Source of the DNA: SAR116 cluster bacterium AG-355-O21 | GTDB taxonomy: Bacteria > Pseudomonadota > Alphaproteobacteria > Thalassobaculales > Thalassobaculaceae | Length of the DNA: 64,000 nt | Assembly: GCA_003280605.1 (NCBI GenBank) | Contig: QCEM01000002.1 | Span: forward strand, 62,001-126,000 | Direction: 5' to 3' | Shown here: positions 8,459 through 18,279 of the stretch, piece by piece | How positions within the stretch are numbered: the stretch's first letter is position 1 | Layout of the letters: the number at the start of each line of letters is the position of its first letter | Position numbers and translations under genes: made by a program | The notes under the pieces: model-generated | What the model was told of the DNA's origin: nothing | Databases searched by the model: none | The model's input: only the letters and a program-made list of their open reading frames with translations

Positions 8459-9652
8459 ATGTTTGCCTCTGCTCTTAATCGGATCGAAACCTCCGCATCG
8501 GCGGTGATGACACAACGTGCCCGGGCCATGCGCAATGCTGGCCGTGACGTGCTGGCGCTGTCTATGGGGCAGCCGGATTTTGATACCCCAGAACATATTA
8601 AAGATGCGGCCAAGGCAGCGATGGATCGCGGTGAAACCGGCTATCCACCGCTTGCCGGCACCGAGGTTTTAAAACGCGCTATTCAAGAAAAGTTCAAACG
8701 CGAAAACAGCCTTGATTACGATGTTGATCAAATTTTGGTATCGAACGGCGGCAAGCAAATCATTTTCAACGCTTTTGCCGCCACCATTAACCCCGGCGAT
8801 GAGGTGATTGTACCGGCGCCTTATTGGGTCAGTTATCCTGATATCGTGAAATATACCGGCGGCACCCCGGTGTTTGTTGAAACCGAGTTGCAAAACGGCT
8901 TTCGTTTAACGGCCTCGGCGCTTGAAGCGGCGATAACGGCGAAGACTCGTTGGCTGGTTTTAAACTCGCCTAATAACCCGTCCGGCGGATGCTATCGGCC
9001 GGAAGATTTGATGTCTTTGGCGGCGGTCTTAGCGGCGCATCCGCATATCCGTGTTTTAACCGATGACATTTATGAGCATTTGGTTTTTGACGGCAAATTC
9101 ACAACCATCTGCCAAGTCGCCCCTGAGCTGACCGATCGGGTGCTGACCATGAATGGTGTTTCCAAAGCCTATGCCATGACCGGATGGCGCATTGGCTATG
9201 CTGCCGGGGATGTTGATCTGATTAAGGCGATGGCGAAAATGCAAAGTCAGGTGACCGGCGGTGCATGCTCGATCAGCCAAGCGGCGGCGGCCGAAGCACT
9301 GAGTGGTGATCAAACCCTGGTGACCGAGCGGCGGGCCAGCTTTAAAGCCCGGCGTGACCATGTGGTGGCCCGCTTGAATCAAATTTCAGGCTTACGCTGC
9401 ATCATGCCTGACGGCGCATTTTACGTTTTTCCTGACTGTCGTGGCTGGCTGGGGCGGTGGACAGCAGGTGGCGCGGTGTTAAACAATGACAGCGATGTCG
9501 CCGAGCAATTGCTTGAGGAGCAAGAGGTCGCGGTTGTGCATGGTGCCGCTTACGGCTTATCACCGCATATACGGATTTCCTACGCCACCGACATGGCCAC
9601 CCTCGACACGGCATTGGATCGGATCAATGCCTTTGCCGAGGGCTTGAGTTGA
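8459..9652 (+). CDS. Pyridoxal-phosphate aminotransferase, aspartate aminotransferase family
   Basis: A 397-residue class I/II fold-type I aminotransferase of the Iγ aspartate/aromatic type. Visible: GQPDFDTPEHI near residue 37, the [10 protein letters not shown] loop near 119, NSPNNPSGG at 169, DDIYEHLVF at 202, the Schiff-base lysine K236 in [15 protein letters not shown], and the substrate-carboxylate Arg in PHIRISYA near the C-terminus. It lies 86 bases after the TcuA-like gene in the same direction and may supply the 2-oxoacid for the upstream decarboxylase; for example, aspartate aminotransferases also accept cysteate. It ends 7 bases from the convergent GST gene. A close paralogue is at 12991. 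Confidence 0.88.
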   Translation: MFASALNRIETSASAVMTQRARAMRNAGRDVLALSMGQPDFDTPEHIKDAAKAAMDRGETGYPPLAGTEVLKRAIQEKFKRENSLDYDVDQILVSNGGKQIIFNAFAATINPGDEVIVPAPYWVSYPDIVKYTGGTPVFVETELQNGFRLTASALEAAITAKTRWLVLNSPNNPSGGCYRPEDLMSLAAVLAAHPHIRVLTDDIYEHLVFDGKFTTICQVAPELTDRVLTMNGVSKAYAMTGWRIGYAAGDVDLIKAMAKMQSQVTGGACSISQAAAAEALSGDQTLVTERRASFKARRDHVVARLNQISGLRCIMPDGAFYVFPDCRGWLGRWTAGGAVLNNDSDVAEQLLEEQEVAVVHGAAYGLSPHIRISYATDMATLDTALDRINAFAEGLS

Positions 9653-9659
9653 TCGCCGA

Positions 9660-10289
9660 TTAGGCTTTCGCACTCGGCCGCGCGGAAACTTTTTCACGCC
9701 AGGCGCTTAGCGCGGTCAAGCTTTCGTCGGGGCGCTTTTTTGCAACTTTTGCAAAATCCACTGCCACCAAGGCAGTGATGTCGGCAACTGAATAATGTTC
9801 ACCGGCAACAAATGGACTTGCTGCCAGCCGGTTGTTCAGATCATTGAAAAAATGCTCAATCCGCAGCAAGCCGCGGGCGGCAAGATCCGGGATTTGGTCG
9901 TAATTATGGGGGCCGGCAATGGCGCGCCCGGCAAACCCCGGAACCGTGTTGCGAAAGGCCTCGGCGACGGCGGCAAGACCATTCATTTCCATTCGCCGTT
10001 GCCACATTTCGACGGTCGCTTTTTCGATCGCCGTCCGACCTAACAACGGTGGCTCGGGATGAACTTCCTCCAGATAGCGGCAGATCGCCATGCTTTCACC
10101 AATGATGGTTCCGTCATCGAGTTCCAGGGCCGGCACCAGAAGTTCAGGATTTTTGGCGCGGTAGGCATCCTCCATCTGAGCTTTCGCCCCGAGGTCGACC
10201 GCAATGTTCTCGATATCTAACCCTTTTTCGGCAATAAAAATCCGCACCCGGCGTGGGTTTGGGGCCATGGTGTAATCATAAAGTTTCAT
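9660..10289 (-). CDS. Glutathione S-transferase family protein
   Basis: A 209-residue cytosolic GST. The N-terminal thioredoxin-like domain is visible from MKLYDYTMAPNPRRVRIFI, with the glutathione-binding GESMAICRYLEE (Ser plus downstream acid) near residue 64, and the all-helical domain follows from about residue 85. It resembles the small bacterial GSTs (theta/beta-like group) that conjugate or dehalogenate xenobiotics. The electrophilic substrate cannot be predicted. It is transcribed leftwards, downstream of the flavin reductase and hydrolase genes in the same orientation, and those three may form a loose operon. Confidence 0.88.
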   Translation of the reverse strand: MKLYDYTMAPNPRRVRIFIAEKGLDIENIAVDLGAKAQMEDAYRAKNPELLVPALELDDGTIIGESMAICRYLEEVHPEPPLLGRTAIEKATVEMWQRRMEMNGLAAVAEAFRNTVPGFAGRAIAGPHNYDQIPDLAARGLLRIEHFFNDLNNRLAASPFVAGEHYSVADITALVAVDFAKVAKKRPDESLTALSAWREKVSARPSAKA

Positions 10290-10319
10290 GGATACAGTCC
10301 CTTTTCAGTATCAACGTGG

Positions 10320-10967
10320 TTACCTGTCGTCTTGGTCTTTGCGATGCGCCGCTAACCAAGCATCCGGCTCCCAGCGCTGCAGCGAGAAGACGTCCCGAAG
10401 GGGGGCGTAAAGGTCCGCATAAAGGCGGCCGACAACATCATATTTTTCACGATCAAGATAAAGTGTTTCAGGGTCTATAAGACCGTCACGTACATGCATA
10501 TGCAGCATCTCAGCAACCACCAGGTCGCGTTCGGCACTGAGTTGCAGCGTCACGGTTCGGCGGCATTCAAAGGCGACCGGCGCCTCGCCAATCCGTGGCG
10601 GTTTGATCTTTGTGCTGGCAACCGGGGTAAAGCCGGCCAAATCAAACTCATCAATTTCCGGGTCAAAATCAATTGCTGTGATGTTCATGCCTTCGGCAAT
10701 GCTCATATCGACCATATTGACGACAAATTCACCACCATCCCGGATCAACCGCGCGGTGTCTTTGGGGCGCAGGTCTGGGCGGCGTTGGATGCCAATAACG
10801 CACACCGGTGGGTCCTCTGAGAAGGCGTTGAAAAAGCTATACGGCGCAGCATTTAAAACACCGTCCTCATCAACTGTTGAGATTAACGCGATTGGGCGTG
10901 GAATAATGGTCGACGTTAATAACTTATAACGGTCCTTATTGTTCAGCTTAGCTAAATCAAATTCCAT
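10320..10967 (-). CDS. Flavin reductase family protein (FMN-binding split barrel)
   Basis: A 215-residue split-barrel flavin-binding protein of the flavin reductase-like family. Signatures are TIIPRPIALISTVDEDGVLNAAPYSFFN (broken by strand turns, residues about 19-47) and the CVIGIQRRPD strand. Members use NAD(P)H and FMN/FAD, either to hand reduced flavin to a monooxygenase or as standalone reductases. No partner monooxygenase is adjacent, so the role is open. It lies 15 bases downstream of the CocE-type hydrolase and 30 bases upstream of the GST, all on the minus strand. Confidence 0.85.
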   Translation of the reverse strand: MEFDLAKLNNKDRYKLLTSTIIPRPIALISTVDEDGVLNAAPYSFFNAFSEDPPVCVIGIQRRPDLRPKDTARLIRDGGEFVVNMVDMSIAEGMNITAIDFDPEIDEFDLAGFTPVASTKIKPPRIGEAPVAFECRRTVTLQLSAERDLVVAEMLHMHVRDGLIDPETLYLDREKYDVVGRLYADLYAPLRDVFSLQRWEPDAWLAAHRKDQDDR

Positions 10968-10981
10968 GAAAACTCCGACAA

Positions 10982-12835
10982 TTAGGCAGGTGAATTAACC
11001 ACCGGCAGGGTGATATACGAGGCGTGACGACGATTCATATAGACAGTATTGGCAGCAACTTTAGAGCGTCGCCAATCACCTTCTGGGGCGCCTGTATTAG
11101 GGTTGATATCGAAATGCGGAAAGTTAGACGAGGAAATATCCAGGCGGATGCGATGACCTGCCTTGAAACAATTGGCGGTAGCGAACGGTTCAAGTGTAAT
11201 CGCATAAATCTGCCCTGGTGTCATCATCGTCGGGTGGCTCCATGACTGCCGGTAGCGGCACCGCAGAATGCCGTCGGTAAGATTCATCGCATAGCCTTGC
11301 GGATAGTCGGCGCTGGGTGGATGAACATCAATCAACTTGGCCGTGAAATCGGTATCAACACAGTCCGAGCTGACTTGCAGATGTACCGTGATCGGCCCTG
11401 CGATGGTCAAATCGGCGGTTAACGGTGGGGTTTCAAAAACCAGAATATCGGCCCGTGCCGAGAGTGGCAAGTAGGGTTGTTTTGAGCCAAAAAAACCTGC
11501 ATCTTCGCGTTGGTCAAAGGCACCGCCGACCATGATTGGCTCACCCGATGTCATGGTGCCGCCGATAGACGGCACTGGTTGGCGCGGGTCATAATCATAG
11601 GTCAAGGCGCTGTCGGCGCGTTCTGGGGCGGTCTCGGACAGCTGGCCATCGGCGTGCAAATAAAGTCGGCTGGGTGTCATTTCCGGCGGTGGCCAATCAG
11701 CGAAATCACGCCATTCACCCCCATGCCGTAAATGGCCGTCAGCGGTTTTTTTGCCATCGCCGCCGCCCATAATGAAAAGCTTCACCGGAGCTTCTGCAGC
11801 AGTCCCGACGTCGATGCCGCGCAGCCAGTGATCAAACCAGCGCAGCCGATAGCTGAAAAAATCATCGGCAAGATTGCCGTCAAGCGTCGCCTTTTCGCCG
11901 AAATCAACATCGCCCATCACCTGTAGCGATCGGTCCCCATGGGTCCACGGCCCCATGACCAGCCATAACGGTCCTTTGTCCGCTGCTTTTAGGCCAAGAT
12001 AGTTTTCCGTTGCGGTGCGCACATAAGCATCATACCAGCTGGAGATATGCAGCATTGGAACATTGGCGAATTGCGGCCAATAGCCGGCGGCGAAAATACC
12101 CAGCTGCCGCCAATAGTCGCCATCACTGCCGTGGCGCCATTGTTCAAACAAATAGGCTTCATAATCAGCATGCCATTTCAGCGGTGAATGGCCCGGTTGC
12201 CAGGGCATTGCAGCAAACCAGGCGTGCGGATCCTCGGCCTCGAGAGCTGCTTTGAGAATCGGATCGGCGGCTGCCTCGGGGGATAGTTTGGCTTGTTTTA
12301 AGGCCCAGGTCGCTTGCTTCAATTCAAACGCCCCGCCTTGCCGGATACCGGCTTGAAAGGCATCTGAAAACCCGCCGCTATCAATCATCATACAGGCCAA
12401 TCCCGGCGGATTTAGACAGGCGGCTGCGACTTGCGTGTGGGCTGCGTAAGACAGGCCGATGGTGCCGATTTTACCGTTGCACCATGGCTGCGCGACAATC
12501 CAGGCAAAGCTGTCATAGCCGTCCTCGCCTTCAGCCAGATATTTCTCAAATTGACCCTCGGACTGCCAACGCCCACGGCAGTCTTGAAAGACCACAGCAT
12601 AGCCCTGGGCGACAAAAAAGGCTGCAACCTCGGCACGCGGCAGGGCCTCTGGTGAGGCCATTGTGCCTTCGCGCGGACTGGCCTCGGTTTTGCCGTAAGG
12701 GGTGCGCTCGAAGATCACCGGAAAGGGGCCAGGTTGCGAAGCCGGGCGGTACACATCAGTGGCAAGGTGAATCCCATCACGGACCTTCACCATGATGTCG
12801 GATTCGACAATCATATCATTGCTCTCAATGCTCAT
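10982..12835 (-). CDS. CocE/NonD family hydrolase (X-Pro dipeptidyl-peptidase-like)
   Basis: A 617-residue serine hydrolase of the CocE/NonD group, which includes cocaine esterase, glutaryl-7-ACA acylase and X-Pro peptidases. The N-terminal alpha/beta hydrolase starts with DGIHLATDVYRP and an ERTPYGK oxyanion segment. The nucleophile is Ser in GTIGLSYAAHTQ near residue 150, and WTHGDRSLQ holds the likely catalytic His. The C-terminal jelly-roll is recognisable by HRIRLDISSSNFPHFDINPN. Length is normal for the family. The substrate is an ester or amide that cannot be named. It begins a minus-strand run with the flavin reductase and the GST. Confidence 0.88.
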   Translation of the reverse strand: MSIESNDMIVESDIMVKVRDGIHLATDVYRPASQPGPFPVIFERTPYGKTEASPREGTMASPEALPRAEVAAFFVAQGYAVVFQDCRGRWQSEGQFEKYLAEGEDGYDSFAWIVAQPWCNGKIGTIGLSYAAHTQVAAACLNPPGLACMMIDSGGFSDAFQAGIRQGGAFELKQATWALKQAKLSPEAAADPILKAALEAEDPHAWFAAMPWQPGHSPLKWHADYEAYLFEQWRHGSDGDYWRQLGIFAAGYWPQFANVPMLHISSWYDAYVRTATENYLGLKAADKGPLWLVMGPWTHGDRSLQVMGDVDFGEKATLDGNLADDFFSYRLRWFDHWLRGIDVGTAAEAPVKLFIMGGGDGKKTADGHLRHGGEWRDFADWPPPEMTPSRLYLHADGQLSETAPERADSALTYDYDPRQPVPSIGGTMTSGEPIMVGGAFDQREDAGFFGSKQPYLPLSARADILVFETPPLTADLTIAGPITVHLQVSSDCVDTDFTAKLIDVHPPSADYPQGYAMNLTDGILRCRYRQSWSHPTMMTPGQIYAITLEPFATANCFKAGHRIRLDISSSNFPHFDINPNTGAPEGDWRRSKVAANTVYMNRRHASYITLPVVNSPA

Positions 12836-12951
12836 CTAAGCCCTCCCGTGCGATCAAACTTGCGGATGCTAGCATATTCTTCAGGGGCCGTCTGGCGGCT
12901 TGCATCCGCCGGGGGACCAGCGTAGGCTTTCGGCGGTGACAAGCGCCATAA

Positions 12952-14193
<1,242 letters not shown>

Positions 14194-14224
14194 GGGTGAC
14201 TATTTTATCGGGTTGGGGGAAAAG

Positions 14225-15010
14225 ATGGAGTTAAGACTGGATGGCCGCAAGGCCTTGATAACGGGCGGCAGCCTTGGATTGGGCAAGGCCATGGGCTTGG
14301 CCTTTGCGGCGGCGGGGGCGAAGCTGGTATTGGTCGCCCGGCGCGAAGATAATCTGGCTGCGGCGCAGGCTGAAATCCGGGCGCAAACAGCTGATTGTCA
14401 GGTTGAGGTGGTGAGCGCCGATGTCCAAACCCAGGCTGGTTGCCTGGATGCTTACCGCCATGCCGAGCGGGTGTTCGGCGGCGTTGATATTTTGGTCAAT
14501 AATGCCGGTCGCTCCGCGACAGGGCCGTTCTTGGAGACCTCCGACAGTGACTGGCAAGACGATCTTGATTTGAAGTTTATGGCGGCTGTTCGGCTCGCCC
14601 GGGCCGCGATTCCAGGCATGAAAGAACGTGGCTGGGGGCGCATTATCAATGTCTTAAACACAGGTGCCAAAGCACCGCCTGCCAACAGTATGCCAACCTC
14701 TGTCAGCCGGGCCGCCGGACTGGCCATGAGCAAGGCACTCGCGGCTGAAATGGCACCTTTTGGGATTTTAGTTAACGCCTTGCACGTAGGCTTGATCGAC
14801 AGCGACCAATGGGTCCGCCGGCACACCGCCGTTGGCGGCAATCAAACCTATGAAGAGTTTACCGCCGGCATGGCCGATGGCATCCCCCTCGGGCGCATCG
14901 GGCGATCTGAAGAATTTGCCAATATGGCTTTATTCTTAGCTTCTGATGCCGCCAGCTATGTTACCGGCGTGTCGATTAACGTGGATGGCGGCAAAAGCCC
15001 GGTTTGGTGA
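14225..15010 (+). CDS. SDR family NAD(P)-dependent oxidoreductase
   Basis: A 261-residue classical short-chain dehydrogenase. The nucleotide motif is ITGGSLGLGKAMG, followed by NNAGRSATGP. The catalytic region is unusual: after INVLNTGAKAPPANSMPTSVSRAAG the normal S-Y-K order is not evident, because the position of the catalytic Tyr reads S/T (PTSVSRAAG instead of YxxxK). The C-terminal SINVDGG is typical. I start it at ATG 14225, which has GGGGGAAA directly before it; the upstream in-frame TTG at 14213 lies on that ribosome site. It may be a reductase with altered chemistry or a non-catalytic SDR. Similar fatty-acid-metabolism SDRs exist, but the substrate is unknown. Confidence 0.85.
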   Translation: MELRLDGRKALITGGSLGLGKAMGLAFAAAGAKLVLVARREDNLAAAQAEIRAQTADCQVEVVSADVQTQAGCLDAYRHAERVFGGVDILVNNAGRSATGPFLETSDSDWQDDLDLKFMAAVRLARAAIPGMKERGWGRIINVLNTGAKAPPANSMPTSVSRAAGLAMSKALAAEMAPFGILVNALHVGLIDSDQWVRRHTAVGGNQTYEEFTAGMADGIPLGRIGRSEEFANMALFLASDAASYVTGVSINVDGGKSPVW

Positions 15011-15043
15011 TTTCTGCGGTCTGCCGGCTGAGGGTGGTGATTA

Positions 15044-15292
15044 TCAGCCGCCCTCAATCGGCGGCATGAAGGCAACTTCAGAGTTTGGCTCGACCTTTTC
15101 CAAAAAGGCATTCTGGTAAATCTCGCCGTCAATTGCCACCGCCACGCCATCTTCCAGATGCTTAATGATGCCCGGGTAGCGGTATTCCAATTCCCGCGCC
15201 AGCGCCCGGATGGTCAACCCTGGCACTTGATGCTCGATCTGGCCTGCGGTGAATTGCCGGGCCAGCCAGCGGGTGAGAATAACTTTTGCCAT
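15044..15292 (-). CDS. MoaD/ThiS family sulfur-carrier-like protein
   Basis: An 82-residue ubiquitin-fold protein ending in the Gly-Gly tail (PPIEGG) that MoaD and ThiS use for thiocarboxylate formation. The remaining sequence (LTIRALARELEYRYPG) follows the beta-grasp pattern. It has no MoaE or E1-like partner next to it, so it may be a dedicated sulfur carrier or a molybdopterin synthase small subunit acting in trans. Its position, same strand and downstream of the molybdenum hydroxylase genes though beyond a terminator, suggests a link to that cofactor. Confidence 0.75.
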   Translation of the reverse strand: MAKVILTRWLARQFTAGQIEHQVPGLTIRALARELEYRYPGIIKHLEDGVAVAIDGEIYQNAFLEKVEPNSEVAFMPPIEGG

Positions 15293-15339
15293 GAACGTCT
15301 CTGCGCTTTCTTGTCAGCAGTATCGAGGGTGCCGCCGGT

Positions 15340-15453
15340 GTGGGTGTTGCGGCCACGAAGACGGTTGCAACCGCCCGGTACTGGTCACGATATTACCCTT
15401 TGGTGCCGGCAGTTCAAGCTGCCAAGCAGATTGTTGAAAAGGTTACGGCATGA
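15340..15453 (+). CDS. Possible small protein (37 codons)
   Basis: A short plus-strand frame from GTG 15340 to TGA 15453, with GAGGGT eight bases upstream of the start. The same frame is open back to 15301. The predicted peptide is amphipathic and basic-aromatic (RYWSRYYPLVPAVQ) and ends immediately before the hairpin at 15453, which also works as a plus-strand terminator. Nothing homologous is recognised. It may be a real small gene divergent from the MoaD-like gene or chance coding. Confidence 0.25.
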   Translation: MGVAATKTVATARYWSRYYPLVPAVQAAKQIVEKVTA

Positions 15454-15482
15454 AAAAGGCGGACCCGAAGGCCCGCCTTTTC
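15453..15482 (-). terminator. UUCG-capped intrinsic terminator (bidirectional)
   Basis: Reading the minus strand from the molybdenum-hydroxylase stop, the sequence forms AAAGGCGGGCC-TTCG-GGTCCGCCTTTTT: an eleven-pair stem with one mismatch or wobble, a UUCG loop and a U-tract. The plus strand gives an equivalent hairpin followed by TTTT, so it can stop transcription in both directions. Confidence 0.85.
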
Positions 15483-15500
15483 GCATTTATCCAGCAGCGC

Positions 15501-17783
15501 TTAGTCGTCAGCTGCTTCCGACACCCGTGCGGCGTCAATGGCAGCCGACAATTTTGGTGGTGACATCGGCAGATCGGTCATCCGAATGCCGGTCGCACCT
15601 GCAATGGCGTTCCCAATGGCAGCCATCGGCGGCACGATCGGCACTTCACCGACACCGCGCACCCCATAGGGATGATTCGGGTTTGGCACTTCGACGATGA
15701 TCGGCTCAATCATCGGCAAATCAGAGGCAACAGGCATCCGATAATCAAGGAAACCTGTGTTCTCAAGCTGGCCTTTGTCATTGTAGATGTATTCTTCATT
15801 CAATGCCCAACCAATGCCTTGAACGACGCCGCCTTGCAGCTGTCCTTCAACATAATCGGGATGAATTGCCGTGCCCACATCTTGCACCACCGTGCAGCGG
15901 TCAACGGTAACGTGGCCGGTATCTTGATCAACGGAGACGTCATAAATTTGCGCCCCAAAGCCTGGGCCTGCGCCCTGTGCGTTGAGCTGCGCGTGACCAT
16001 TGATCGGTCCGCCGGTCTTACCTGCATTAACAGCAATTTCAGCAAGTGATAACGGTTCAAAATCACCCACATTGGAGCCGGCCGGTTTGGCGCAACCATC
16101 TTCCCAAATCACCGCTTCGACATCAACTTCCCAAAGCTTTGCGGCGCGGGCACGCAATTCGTCAATCGCTTCCCGAACAGCTTGCACAACAGCCATTCCG
16201 GTTGCGAAGGTCACCCGTGAGCCGCCGGTTAAGAAGTTAAAGCCGATCGATGCCGTGTCGGCAACGATGGGACGGATTTTCTGGTAGTCGACACCCAGCT
16301 CCTCAGCCGCCATTAAGGCCAATGAGGCGCGTGAGCCACCAATGTCAGGACTGCCTGAGATTAAGGTGACGGTGCCGTCTTCACCAACATGGCAAGCGGC
16401 GCTTGAATCCATGCCGATGTTGAACCAAAACCCAACCGCAACGCCGCGACCCTGACCAGGCTTAAGCGGTGTTTGGTAGTGCGGTGAGTTTTTCGCGGCA
16501 TCCAAGGTGGCGGCCATGCCGATGTCTTTGAAGGTTGGTCCGTAATGCGTCTTGGTACCTTCGCGGGCGGCATTTTTGATCCGCAGCTCAAGCTGATCCA
16601 TGCCGAGTTTTTCAGCCAGCATGTTGATCGCCGATTCCACACCCCAGGCTGCCACAGGTGAGCCAGGGGCCCGGTAGGCTGCGACTTTCGGCCTGTTGGA
16701 GACGACGTCAAAACCGACAACATTAATATTATCAATGTCATAGCATGCAAAGGAACACATGCAGGCAGGGCCCACAGGTGCCCCTGGGAAGGCACCGGCT
16801 TGCATCCGGATATTCAGGTCGGCAGCAACGATCCGGCCATCTTTGGTGGCGCCAAGTTTGACGTCCATAGCCCCTGCTGCGGTCGGCCCGGAGCCTCGGA
16901 AGACCTCTTCGCGAGTCATCACGATTTTGACCGGCTTGCCGGCCTTTTGAGACAACTTAATGGCCAAAGGCTCGCCATAAACAACGGTCTTACCGCCGAA
17001 CCCACCACCAATTTCCGATGGTGTCACGCGGATTTGTGAGGTTTCCATGCCCAGAAGTTTGGCGCAATAGCCACGGACATTGAATTGACCTTGGGTTGAG
17101 CACCAAAGTTGCACCTGGCCATCTTCGGTGGTGCTGGCAACGGCGGCATGCGGCTCGATATACCCTTGGTGAACAGGCTTGGTGGTGAACGCATGTTCGA
17201 TCACAACGTCAGCCTGGCTCCAGCCGCTGTCCATGTCACCTTTGGTGAACTGGATACGTGCGGCGACGTTGGTCAAGGTGTCCTCGGCGCCATCAACATT
17301 CTTGGTGCGCAAGTTTTCATGCAAGATTGGCGCACCTTCAGCCACCGCTTGGTCAACATCGATGACATGCGGTAAGACCTCGTAGTCGACCTCGATCAAG
17401 GCCAAAGCTTGCCGGGCAATGGCTTCGGTGGTGGCGGCAACCGCCGCAACCGCATGACCATCATACAAGGCTTTTTCTCGGGCCATGACGTTGCGAGTCA
17501 CATCCCGTAGGTTCACCATCACCTCGCCGGCAGGTGCCATTTCGTCCGGCATATCCGGCATATCGGCAGAGGTCATCACTGCTTTCACACCCGGCAGCGC
17601 TTCTGCTTTGGAAGTATCGATCGAGCGGATGTTAGCATGTGCATGCGGGCTCCGCAGAACTTTACCCACCAACTGACCCGGCATGTCGAAATCGGCACCA
17701 AAACGTGCCCGACCTGTAACTTTATCGGCGCCGTCTGGTCGTGGTTGGCGTGTGCCAACCCATTTATATGTTTTTTCAGCCAT
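15501..17783 (-). CDS. Xanthine dehydrogenase family molybdopterin-binding subunit (CoxL/XdhB-type)
   Basis: The 760-residue catalytic subunit of a molybdenum hydroxylase, where water supplies oxygen to an aldehyde, N-heterocycle or similar substrate. N-terminal DGADKVTGRARFGADF opens the small domain. The Mo-cofactor loops GGGFGGK (residues 259-265) and the substrate loop AYRAPGSP (369-376) are present, and GVRGVGEVPIVPP near the C-terminus holds the base-catalyst Glu. The loop is neither AYxCSFR (form I CO dehydrogenase) nor AYRGAGR (form II), so CO oxidation is unlikely. I start at ATG 17783 (GGGAGTTATGAGG upstream); a longer frame to 17870 would overlap coxS. It is last in an M-S-L operon. 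Confidence 0.9.
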   Translation of the reverse strand: MAEKTYKWVGTRQPRPDGADKVTGRARFGADFDMPGQLVGKVLRSPHAHANIRSIDTSKAEALPGVKAVMTSADMPDMPDEMAPAGEVMVNLRDVTRNVMAREKALYDGHAVAAVAATTEAIARQALALIEVDYEVLPHVIDVDQAVAEGAPILHENLRTKNVDGAEDTLTNVAARIQFTKGDMDSGWSQADVVIEHAFTTKPVHQGYIEPHAAVASTTEDGQVQLWCSTQGQFNVRGYCAKLLGMETSQIRVTPSEIGGGFGGKTVVYGEPLAIKLSQKAGKPVKIVMTREEVFRGSGPTAAGAMDVKLGATKDGRIVAADLNIRMQAGAFPGAPVGPACMCSFACYDIDNINVVGFDVVSNRPKVAAYRAPGSPVAAWGVESAINMLAEKLGMDQLELRIKNAAREGTKTHYGPTFKDIGMAATLDAAKNSPHYQTPLKPGQGRGVAVGFWFNIGMDSSAACHVGEDGTVTLISGSPDIGGSRASLALMAAEELGVDYQKIRPIVADTASIGFNFLTGGSRVTFATGMAVVQAVREAIDELRARAAKLWEVDVEAVIWEDGCAKPAGSNVGDFEPLSLAEIAVNAGKTGGPINGHAQLNAQGAGPGFGAQIYDVSVDQDTGHVTVDRCTVVQDVGTAIHPDYVEGQLQGGVVQGIGWALNEEYIYNDKGQLENTGFLDYRMPVASDLPMIEPIIVEVPNPNHPYGVRGVGEVPIVPPMAAIGNAIAGATGIRMTDLPMSPPKLSAAIDAARVSEAADD

Positions 17784-17797
17784 CCTCATAACTCCCG

Positions 17798-18274
17798 TTA
17801 ATTGGCGCGCATTTCGGCGGCGGTATCCATCACCGCTCGAATAATTTTGTCGTAGCCTGTGCAGCGGCAAAGATTACCGGCCAGCCAATACCGCACTTCG
17901 GTTTCGGTTGGATCTGGATTGCGTTCCAACAGTGCTTTGGCGGCAACCAGAACACCAGGGGTGCAAATGCCACATTGTAGGGCGGCTTCTTTCACAAAGT
18001 TTTTCTGCAACGGGTGCAGCTCTTCGCCGGCGGCCATGCCTTCGATGGTTTCAATCGACCGGCCTTCGGCTTCCGCACCGAGCATTAAGCAGGCGCAGGC
18101 CAACCGACCGTCGACCATCACTGAACAGGCCCCGCAATCGCCAGATCCACAGCCTTCTTTACTGCCTGTCAGACCTAAATCATTGCGCAACACATCCAGC
18201 ATTGTCTCATGCGTTTCGCACAAGAATTCGACCGGCTCACCATTGATCGTCGTGGTTACATGATTTTTTGCCAT
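17798..18274 (-). CDS. Molybdenum hydroxylase [2Fe-2S] subunit (CoxS-type)
   Basis: The 158-residue small subunit that carries electrons from the molybdenum site to FAD. Both iron-sulfur sites are visible: the plant-type ferredoxin CGSGDCGAC near residue 42 with a fourth Cys shortly after, and the helical C-terminal site CGICTPG...CRCTGY near residues 98-140. Length and layout are standard. It lies five bases downstream of the FAD subunit stop and 14 bases upstream of the catalytic subunit, so the three are translated as one operon. Confidence 0.92.
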   Translation of the reverse strand: MAKNHVTTTINGEPVEFLCETHETMLDVLRNDLGLTGSKEGCGSGDCGACSVMVDGRLACACLMLGAEAEGRSIETIEGMAAGEELHPLQKNFVKEAALQCGICTPGVLVAAKALLERNPDPTETEVRYWLAGNLCRCTGYDKIIRAVMDTAAEMRAN

Positions 18275-18279
18275 TTTCC

